Shown here in pieces: positions 25,964-32,127 of a stretch of 32,127 nucleotides of DNA (position 1 is its first letter; every line of letters begins with the position of its first letter). The DNA comes from Colivivens sp964452915 (GTDB lineage: Bacteria > Bacteroidota > Bacteroidia > Bacteroidales > Bacteroidaceae). A program made the position numbers and the translations under genes. The notes under the pieces were generated by a model, which saw nothing but the letters and a program-made list of their open reading frames with translations, made no database searches and was not told the origin of the DNA. Where the stretch lies: NCBI GenBank assembly GCA_964452915.1, contig CAYVNW010000037.1, positions 1-32,127 of the forward strand, given 5' to 3'.

Positions 25964-28900
25964 ATGAAAAATATCATTGGATTAGATTTGGGAACCAATA
26001 GTATTGGTTGGGCTAAAATCTCTTTAGAAGACGATGGAACTGTTGTTCCTAAGATTGATTTGGGGAGTCGGATTATCCCTATGAGTCAAGATGTTCTTGG
26101 CAAATTCGACAAAGGTGAAACCGTTTCTCAGACGAGTGTGCGTACAGGATTTCGCGGAACACGCAGGCTGTATGAGAGGAGTCATGAGCGACGTGAGCGC
26201 CTGTTGCGTGTACTCCACATTATGAATTTTCTCCCCGATCATTTTGATCGTGCTATTGGTTGGAATAAAAAAGATAACAAAACCAATGGAAAATTCATAG
26301 GCGATGATGAACCAAAGATAGCATGGAGAAAAGATGAGGACGGCAAGATGTCGTTCATCTTCATGGATTCGTTCAATGAAATGCTTGCAGATTTTGCAAA
26401 ACACCAACCCGCTTGGGTCGCTGATGGGCACAAGATACCTTTGGATTGGACTCTATTCTACTTACGGAATAAAGCTTTAACTCATCCAATCTCAAAAGAG
26501 GAACTTGCATGGATCATACTCAACTTCAACCAAAAGCGCGGATATTATCAGTTACGTGGCGAGGAAGAGGAGACAGCGGAAACAGATAATACCAAGAAAG
26601 AGGAATACATGGTGTTGAGAGTGAATGAAGTTATTGATACTGGTGAGAAGAGAGGCGACAGTACATGGTACGATCTGAAACTTGAAAATGGATGGGTTTA
26701 TCACCGTCCAAGCAAGATTCCACTTGACGACTGGGCAGGAAAGGATCATGAGTTTATTGTAACAACAGAATACGAAAACGACGGGGTTACTGTAAAAACA
26801 GATAAAGAAGGTCAGCCCAAACGTTCATTCAGAGCTCCTGGCGAGAATGATTGGGGACTACAGAAGAAACGTACTGAAAGCATTATAGAGAGGTCAAAAC
26901 AAACCGTCGGCACATTTATATACGAGACTTTGTTGAATGAACCTTCTACAAAGATTCGGGGCAAACTCGTACGGACAATAGAAAGGAAATACTACAAGGA
27001 CGAACTTAAAACAATTCTTGCAAAACAAGCAGAGTTCCATCCCGAATTTCATGACACTGCTTTGTTGGAGCGCTGTGCGTGCGAACTCTATCCAAAGAAT
27101 CTTCCTCATCAGCGTATCGTGATAAAGAACGGTTTGGCAAACCTAATAGTAAACGACATAATATTCTACCAGCGTCCGCTTAAAAGCAAGAAGTCGCTTA
27201 TTAGCGACTGCCCGTATGAAAAGTACGAATATGTCGACAAGTCAACAGGTGAGATAAAAGTGCAGCACATCAAATGTATAGCGAAGTCTAATCCATATTA
27301 CCAAGAATTCAGATTATGGCAATTTATACGTAACCTACGACTGATTAGCACAGGACTTAAAGAAACCGATGTGACCAGTGACTACCTTCCCGATGAGGAA
27401 TCGTATGTAAGACTTTTCATGTTTCTCAATGACCGGAAGTCGGTAAAGCAGGGAGATTTTCTCTCCACCCATCTTGGCATAAAGAAGCCAAAAGGCAAAG
27501 ATGCAAAAATGCCCGTTCGTTGGAACTATGTAGAAGATAAGGAATACCCATGCAACGAAACACGCTACGTTATGCTCGCAGCTTTGAAGAAAGCACATAT
27601 AGACTCTTCATTTTTAAATGACAAGAATACAGAATACCAACTGTGGCACATTCTCTATTCAGTTGACGATAAGCACGAACTGGAATCTGCTCTTGCAACT
27701 TTCGCCGCCAAGCACGGACTTGAAACAGACTCTTTCGTAGAGGCGTTTAAGAAGGTTCCGGCCTTCAAAAAGGAATATGGCGCATATTCAGAAAAAGCCA
27801 TAAAGAAGTTGTTGTCAGTCATGCGTACAGGGTCGATGTGGAATCCAAATGATGTTCCAGAGTCTGTACATAAGGTTATAAACGGTGACATAAGTGATAC
27901 ACTGAAAGAACGCATGAGCCATCAGAATATACGCTTGAACAATATCAACTCATTCAAGTTCCTTCCTGTATGGCTTGCGTGCTATGTTGTTTATGGCAGA
28001 CACTCGGAATCAGCGAGTGCCGACAAATGGAGGACTCCCGAGAATCTGCAGGCATATATCAGTGACTTCAAACAGTATTCACTCCGCAACCCGATTGTGG
28101 AACAGTGTATATTAGAGACATTGCGAACAGTTCACGACATTTGGGTGAAGTGTGGACATATAGATGAGATTCACGTGGAACTTGGACGCGAAATGAAGAG
28201 TACCGCCGATCAAAGGAAAAAGATGGCTGACCGCAACAAAGTGAATGAGGATACCAATATGCGTATCCGAAAACTACTTGTCGAACTAAAAAACGACAGC
28301 CATATCAGCGATGTCCGACCTTATTCCCCTATTCAACAAGATATTTTGCGTATATACGAAGAGGGAGCATTGCAGGAGTTAAAGAAAGATGACAACGAAT
28401 ACAAAGAGATAAAAGAAATATCGGCTAAGGCCGATCCTACACCATCTGAACTTGAACGGTATAAGTTGTGGCTGGACCAGAAATATCGGTCGCCTTATAC
28501 AGGCAGAACCATACCGCTTGCCAAGTTGTTTACACCGGCTTACCAGATAGAACATGTCATTCCACAAGCCCGCTATTTCGATGACTCATTCTCAAACAAA
28601 GTGATATGCGAGGCAGAAGTGAACCAACTCAAATCCAACAGGCTTGGAATGGAGTTCATAAAAGAATGTGGAGGCCAGATAGTTGGTGATGTGAAAATCT
28701 TCAATGAACACGACTATATTGAGTTCATAAAAGAACACTATTCAGGGAATCGTACGAAAGCACAAAAACTCATGATGGAGGACATCCCGGAGGAATTCAT
28801 ACAACGGCAGATGAACGACAGCCGGTATATCTCGAAGGTGATCATCTCCTTGCTGTCAAACATAGTAAGGGAGGACAATGAGCCAGAGGCGACATCGAAG

Positions 28901-30415
28901 AATGTGATTCCATGCACAGGTGGCATCACAACCCGTCTAAAAGAAGATTGGGGGCTCAACGACGTGTGGAACGACATTGTAAGTCCGCGCTTCAAGCGAC
29001 TGAATGCTATAACGGGAACGAATGAGTATGGTATGGAGGACAATAAGGGCGGCAAGCGTGTATTTCAGACGAAAGTACCTGAGGGAATAAGGCGCGGATT
29101 CAACAAAAAACGTATCGACCACCGCCACCATGCTATGGACGCTCTTGTCATTGCTTTGGCTTCCCGAAATATCATAAGCTATCTAAACAATGAGTCAGCA
29201 CGCGACACTGTACGCCGTGAAGATCTGCGGAGGAAGTTGTGCGACCATGGACGCATAATACGCAAACCATGGGCTACGTTCACGCAGGATGCAAGAGTGG
29301 CACTTGAGAATATTGTGGTAAGTTTCAAGCACTACGTGCGTGTCATCAATAAGACCACCAATCACTATGAGCATTACAATGACGAAGGAAAGAAAGTGCG
29401 TATTCCACAGCAAAAAGGTGAACGGTGGGCCATCAGAAAACCTCTACATAAAGAGACTGTGTATGGTTCTGTCAATCTGCGTCGGTCGAAAGAACTTCCG
29501 GTCAACAAGGCTCTCGAACACCCAGAGAATATAGTCGACAAACCGCTGAAACTAAAGGTACAAGAGAAACTCGATGAGGGGTGGACTGCCAAGCAAATAG
29601 CTGGTGCCATAAAAAATGGGACACTTAATGGTAAACGGCTGACAACAATTGAAGTGTATTATTTCACCGACGACACAGCTGCGGAGCAGATGGTCGCAGT
29701 CAGAAAACCTCTCGATAAGAGTTTTAACAAGAATAAGATAAAGACTATAACTGATACGGGAATTCAGAAAATTCTGCACAATTGGCTCGAAGCCAAGGGT
29801 GGTAATTCCGAAGTGGCTTTTTCTCCTGAGGGCATAATTGAAATGAACAATAGTATAGCTCAATACAATGATGGCAAGCCTCACCAACCTATATTACGGG
29901 TAAGGCTTAGCGAGCCAAAAGGCGAAAAATATGCGATTGGTACATCTGGCATCAATAAGAAAAAGTTCGTGGAAGCTCAAAAAGGCACGAATCTATATTT
30001 TGCTGTCTATGAGGACGGGAACGGCTCACGCTCTTATTGCACCATGCCGCTCAACCAGGTTGTAGAGCGGTTGAAGCAAGGATTGTCGCCTGTTCCCGAG
30101 ACCAATGAGAAAGGTATACCGTTGAAATTCTTCCTATGTCCTAACGACCTCGTATATGTTCCAACCGATGACGAACGCCTTTCAGCAAATGTTTCTATAG
30201 ATCGGCAACGTATATATAAGATGGTATCTTCCTCGGGTAATCGTGCTTCTTTTATTCCTGCCGATGTTGCAGTTGTTATACATGATAAACTGGAGTATCT
30301 CTCTCATAATAAAGTTGAAAATATGGATCCAAATGATGGCGGTACATCAATCAAGTCTGTATGTTGGAAACTTGAGGTCAACCGCATAGGCGAGATTACT
30401 AATATAATAAGGTGA
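25964..30415 (+). CDS. cas9: Type II-C CRISPR-associated endonuclease Cas9
   Basis: This encodes 1483 residues from the ATG at 25964, which begins MKNIIGLDLGTNSIGWA; the frame is open to 25865, but that extension is the antisense of the tracrRNA. RuvC-I has Asp8. The Arg-rich bridge helix is TGFRGTRRLYERSHERRERL. The REC region carries a beta-rich insert at about residues 197-309 (LENGWVYHRPS, FIVTTEYENDG). RuvC-II has Glu739 in HVELGREMK. HNH has His864 in IEHVIPQARYFDDS. RuvC-III has His1056 and Asp1059 in HRHHAMDALV. About 400 C-terminal residues should read the PAM, which cannot be predicted here. All nuclease residues are intact, so it should cut double-stranded DNA matching its crRNAs. 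Absence of csn2 or cas4 places it in II-C. cas1 follows after 3 nt. Its codon use is more AT-rich than dnaG. Confidence 0.97.
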   Translation: MKNIIGLDLGTNSIGWAKISLEDDGTVVPKIDLGSRIIPMSQDVLGKFDKGETVSQTSVRTGFRGTRRLYERSHERRERLLRVLHIMNFLPDHFDRAIGWNKKDNKTNGKFIGDDEPKIAWRKDEDGKMSFIFMDSFNEMLADFAKHQPAWVADGHKIPLDWTLFYLRNKALTHPISKEELAWIILNFNQKRGYYQLRGEEEETAETDNTKKEEYMVLRVNEVIDTGEKRGDSTWYDLKLENGWVYHRPSKIPLDDWAGKDHEFIVTTEYENDGVTVKTDKEGQPKRSFRAPGENDWGLQKKRTESIIERSKQTVGTFIYETLLNEPSTKIRGKLVRTIERKYYKDELKTILAKQAEFHPEFHDTALLERCACELYPKNLPHQRIVIKNGLANLIVNDIIFYQRPLKSKKSLISDCPYEKYEYVDKSTGEIKVQHIKCIAKSNPYYQEFRLWQFIRNLRLISTGLKETDVTSDYLPDEESYVRLFMFLNDRKSVKQGDFLSTHLGIKKPKGKDAKMPVRWNYVEDKEYPCNETRYVMLAALKKAHIDSSFLNDKNTEYQLWHILYSVDDKHELESALATFAAKHGLETDSFVEAFKKVPAFKKEYGAYSEKAIKKLLSVMRTGSMWNPNDVPESVHKVINGDISDTLKERMSHQNIRLNNINSFKFLPVWLACYVVYGRHSESASADKWRTPENLQAYISDFKQYSLRNPIVEQCILETLRTVHDIWVKCGHIDEIHVELGREMKSTADQRKKMADRNKVNEDTNMRIRKLLVELKNDSHISDVRPYSPIQQDILRIYEEGALQELKKDDNEYKEIKEISAKADPTPSELERYKLWLDQKYRSPYTGRTIPLAKLFTPAYQIEHVIPQARYFDDSFSNKVICEAEVNQLKSNRLGMEFIKECGGQIVGDVKIFNEHDYIEFIKEHYSGNRTKAQKLMMEDIPEEFIQRQMNDSRYISKVIISLLSNIVREDNEPEATSKNVIPCTGGITTRLKEDWGLNDVWNDIVSPRFKRLNAITGTNEYGMEDNKGGKRVFQTKVPEGIRRGFNKKRIDHRHHAMDALVIALASRNIISYLNNESARDTVRREDLRRKLCDHGRIIRKPWATFTQDARVALENIVVSFKHYVRVINKTTNHYEHYNDEGKKVRIPQQKGERWAIRKPLHKETVYGSVNLRRSKELPVNKALEHPENIVDKPLKLKVQEKLDEGWTAKQIAGAIKNGTLNGKRLTTIEVYYFTDDTAAEQMVAVRKPLDKSFNKNKIKTITDTGIQKILHNWLEAKGGNSEVAFSPEGIIEMNNSIAQYNDGKPHQPILRVRLSEPKGEKYAIGTSGINKKKFVEAQKGTNLYFAVYEDGNGSRSYCTMPLNQVVERLKQGLSPVPETNEKGIPLKFFLCPNDLVYVPTDDERLSANVSIDRQRIYKMVSSSGNRASFIPADVAVVIHDKLEYLSHNKVENMDPNDGGTSIKSVCWKLEVNRIGEITNIIR

Positions 30416-30418
30416 CGC

Positions 30419-31360
30419 ATGATAAAGAAAACCCTGTATTTCGGCAATCCCGTGTATCTTAATTTGCGCAACGCACAGATGGTCATACAATATCCGGAGG
30501 TTGTCAATAATGATTCGCTTCCTCCCGATTTTAAGAAGATGGAGGGGCAACGCACCATCCCTGTAGAGGACATCGGGGTAGTTGTGCTCGACCACCGGCA
30601 AATCACGATTACTCATGGACTTATGTGCGCGTTGCTTGAAAACAACAGTGCCGTCATTTCGTGCGACAGCCATAGTATGCCTGTCGGCTTGTTGCTGCCT
30701 TTGTATGGCAATACTACTCAAAACGAGCGTTTCCGTCAGCAGCTCGACTCATCCTTGCCGCTGAGGAAGCAATTGTGGCAACAGACCATTAGACAAAAGA
30801 TATTGAACCAAGCAAAAGTATTGGAACAATATACAGAAGACAAATATCCTTGTATGGCAGTTTGGGCAGGCGATGTAAAAAGTGGTGATGTAGAGAATTT
30901 GGAAGGCAGAGCAGCGGCTTTCTATTGGAAGCGGCTGTTCCCGGCTTTCCCCGATTTCGTTAGAGATAGAGTGGGTGAATACCCTAACAACTTTCTTAAC
31001 TACGGCTATGCAATACTTCGTGCGGTCATCGCAAGGGCATTAGTCGGTAGCGGTCTTCTGCCTACTTTGGGAATTCACCATCACAACCGGTACAATGCCT
31101 ATTGTTTGGCAGATGACATCATGGAACCATACCGTCCGTATGTTGATGAGTTGGTAATAAAGACCATGAATGATTTTCCAGATAGCAAGGAACTGAATCG
31201 CGATATGAAGGCAAAACTTTTACAAGTTCCTGTACTCGATGTCGTGATTGAGGGCAAGCGGCGTCCCCTAATGATTGCCGCAGGCATCACGTCGGCTTCA
31301 TTGGCAAAGTGCTTTTCCGGGGAAATCCGCCGTTTGTCGTATCCTGAGTATACAAATTGA
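30419..31360 (+). CDS. cas1: CRISPR integrase Cas1 (type II)
   Basis: At 313 residues this is typical of type II Cas1. It starts MIKKTLYFGNPVYLNLRNAQ. The metal-binding residues are visible: Glu162 in ENLEGRAAAFYWKRLF, the His220-222 cluster in LGIHHHNRYNAY, and the acidic ADDIMEPYRP (Asp232/233, Glu236). With Cas2 it integrates new spacers at the array. It begins 3 nt after the cas9 stop and its stop shares a base with the cas2 start, so the three are one operon. The active site is intact, so the system should be able to acquire spacers. Confidence 0.97.
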   Translation: MIKKTLYFGNPVYLNLRNAQMVIQYPEVVNNDSLPPDFKKMEGQRTIPVEDIGVVVLDHRQITITHGLMCALLENNSAVISCDSHSMPVGLLLPLYGNTTQNERFRQQLDSSLPLRKQLWQQTIRQKILNQAKVLEQYTEDKYPCMAVWAGDVKSGDVENLEGRAAAFYWKRLFPAFPDFVRDRVGEYPNNFLNYGYAILRAVIARALVGSGLLPTLGIHHHNRYNAYCLADDIMEPYRPYVDELVIKTMNDFPDSKELNRDMKAKLLQVPVLDVVIEGKRRPLMIAAGITSASLAKCFSGEIRRLSYPEYTN

Positions 31361-31701
31361 TGTCCGACCTGTCACGACTAAGCGAATATCGGATAATGTG
31401 GATTTTGGTGTTCTTCGATTTACCAACAGAAACAAAGAAAGACCGTAAGGAATATGCTAAATTCCGTAAGAACCTGATTACAGACGGATTCACGATGTTC
31501 CAGTTCTCCATCTATGTGCGTAATTGTGCGAGCAGCGAGAATGCCAATGTCCACATGAAGCGTGTCCGTTCGTTCTTGCCTGAATACGGCAAGGTGGGCA
31601 TTTTGTGTATTACTGACAAACAATTCGCAAGCATACAGATATTCTATGGCACAAAGCCTCAAGAGCCCGCGGCGCCAGGTCAGCAACTTGAATTATTCTA
31701 A
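31360..31701 (+). CDS. cas2: CRISPR-associated protein Cas2
   Basis: This encodes 113 residues from the ATG at 31360, which overlaps the cas1 stop by one base (TGATG); the TTG one codon earlier is less likely. It opens MSDLSRLSEYRIMWILVFFD, the ferredoxin-like first strand with the conserved Asp at its end. TMFQFSIYVRNCAS is the second conserved strand and VGILCITDKQFASIQIFYG the third. The tail is GQQLELF. Cas2 dimers scaffold Cas1 in the spacer integration complex. It is the last cas gene before the array. Confidence 0.96.
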   Translation: MSDLSRLSEYRIMWILVFFDLPTETKKDRKEYAKFRKNLITDGFTMFQFSIYVRNCASSENANVHMKRVRSFLPEYGKVGILCITDKQFASIQIFYGTKPQEPAAPGQQLELF

Positions 31702-31970
31702 AGTTATCCTTATTCCGTGATTAAGCGATGTGGCAATTTGTATATAATACCATGTCCTGTTATACAATCATTCACCATATCGAAACACCATAGTACTGTA
31801 CATAAAAAAATTGATTTTCGGAGAAATACTCCGCATTTGTAAAGTCGAGTTAGCAACGTAACGCATAAATGCGATACTATTACTTTTATAAGAAAGGTTG
31901 ACATCAGTGTCAGAAAGAAGTGCTATATATGGAGTTTACAATGCGTTTTTGTCCAACTTCCAATATGATA
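31702..31970. other. Spacer between cas2 and the array-side hairpin
   Basis: This is an AT-rich, non-coding stretch. Only small inverted repeats are seen, such as CGGAG-AAATA-CTCCG near 31820 and TGACA-TCAG-TGTCA near 31899. No exact Bacteroidota promoter on the plus strand and no convincing gene was found; a 64-codon minus frame at 31710-31904 has no coding character. Confidence 0.5.
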
Positions 31971-32013
31971 GAAACAAAGGAATCCTGCATATGCTGCAGG
32001 ATTCCTTTGTTTC
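31971..32013. terminator. Perfect 19-bp hairpin, probable bidirectional terminator
   Basis: Left arm 31971-31989 (GAAACAAAGGAATCCTGCA) and right arm 31995-32013 are exact reverse complements, with loop TATGC. The outer part of the right arm is T-rich on the plus strand and, by symmetry, on the minus strand, which fits a terminator in both directions. It lies between cas2 (plus) and the CRISPR array (read on minus), so it can end both transcripts. Confidence 0.8.
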
Positions 32014-32079
32014 AGTTTCAGATTTTTATTCCTAATTTCACTTGCAACTTACTGATACTCAGCGCATGACACACATCGC

Positions 32080-32127
32080 GTTGTAACTGATAGTTGCAAA
32101 GATACTAATTTGTAAGCAAATCACAAC
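32080..32127 (-). CRISPR. First visible repeat of a type II-C CRISPR array running off the right edge
   Basis: Read on the minus strand the repeat begins GTTGTGATTTGCTTAC, continues AAATTAGTATCTTTG and ends near GTTACAAC. The outer ends are inverted (GTTGT / ACAAC), which sets the unit at about 48 nt; the first 35 nt (32127-32093) are the firm core. It closely resembles the 47-nt Bacteroides fragilis II-C repeat as I remember it. The tracrRNA anti-repeat pairs with positions 1-24, proving kinship and fixing the crRNA strand as minus. Spacers must lie beyond the window, and this is the leader-distal copy if the array is read leftward. Confidence 0.85.
32097..32127 (-). promoter_or_regulatory. 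Promoter embedded in the CRISPR repeat
   Basis: On the minus strand the repeat opens with GTTG (32127-32124, TTG core of the -33 box). Exactly 19 nt later it carries TATCTTTG (32104-32097), an exact TAnnTTTG -7 box. Transcription would start near the 3' end of the repeat and run into the following spacer. Confidence 0.65.

Noticed and set aside
31704..31728. A second, decayed tracrRNA or anti-repeat after cas2
   Set aside because: ATCCTTATT followed by GTGATT resembles 25884-25898, but the match is about 9 nt plus scattered bases. There is no promoter or terminator around it, and chance matches of that length are common.
32027..32079. A further spacer plus degenerate repeat to the left of the 32080-32127 repeat
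   Set aside because: The flank contains TTGCAAC and GATACT fragments that echo the repeat, but no alignment over a full unit holds. It is better read as the trailer of the array.

Overview
The window looks like chromosomal DNA from a member of the Bacteroidota, most likely Bacteroidales (Prevotella/Muribaculaceae/Bacteroides-like). The evidence is a full-length SprA (core of the type IX secretion system), a DUF1599 / DoxX-like / tpiA / SPOR / folE cluster typical of the order, BspA-type leucine-rich-repeat surface proteins, promoters of the Bacteroidota form (TTTG, 19 nt, TAnnTTTG), and a type II-C CRISPR repeat resembling the Bacteroides one. No transposase, integrase, tRNA or rRNA gene was seen.

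Layout. (1) Positions 1-4516: three paralogous secreted BspA-like LRR proteins, the first cut by the window edge. Each ends in one EF-hand/dockerin-like loop. A small secreted protein of unknown function lies between the first two. (2) 4523-5857: a MATE exporter on the minus strand, convergent with the LRR genes. (3) 6305-17970: a tightly packed plus-strand run, ruvA - sprA - unknown - S8 protease - xseA - xseB, with several 4-nt stop/start overlaps. It mixes DNA repair with protein secretion. (4) 18177-19710: ndk with a very clear promoter, then an M23/LysM envelope peptidase that ends at a strong terminator. (5) 19838-25616: DUF1599, a DoxX/MauE-like membrane protein, tpiA, a SPOR protein, folE and dnaG, all on the plus strand. 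(6) 25832-32127: a type II-C CRISPR-Cas locus comprising tracrRNA (minus strand), cas9, cas1, cas2 (plus strand), a perfect 19-bp hairpin, and the first repeat of an array that runs off the right edge.

How the CRISPR locus fits together. The tracrRNA was found by its anti-repeat, which pairs with 23 of the first 24 nt of the repeat apart from one mismatch and one bulge (counting one G-U pair). It has its own promoter and a hairpin/T-tract terminator. It lies antisense to the probable leader of the cas9 mRNA. Pairing fixes the crRNA strand as minus, so the array is read leftward, toward the cas genes. The repeat itself carries a well-spaced Bacteroidota promoter, so each spacer could be transcribed from its own repeat, as described for Neisseria type II-C arrays. 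The perfect hairpin between array and cas2 is positioned to stop transcripts from both sides.

Other points of note are a solitary type I-C-like CRISPR repeat between tpiA and the SPOR gene, a recent 69-bp LRR duplication, a Lys/Thr-rich insert in SprA, and a visible change in base composition where dnaG gives way to the CRISPR locus. Database comparisons are from memory; no searches were run.
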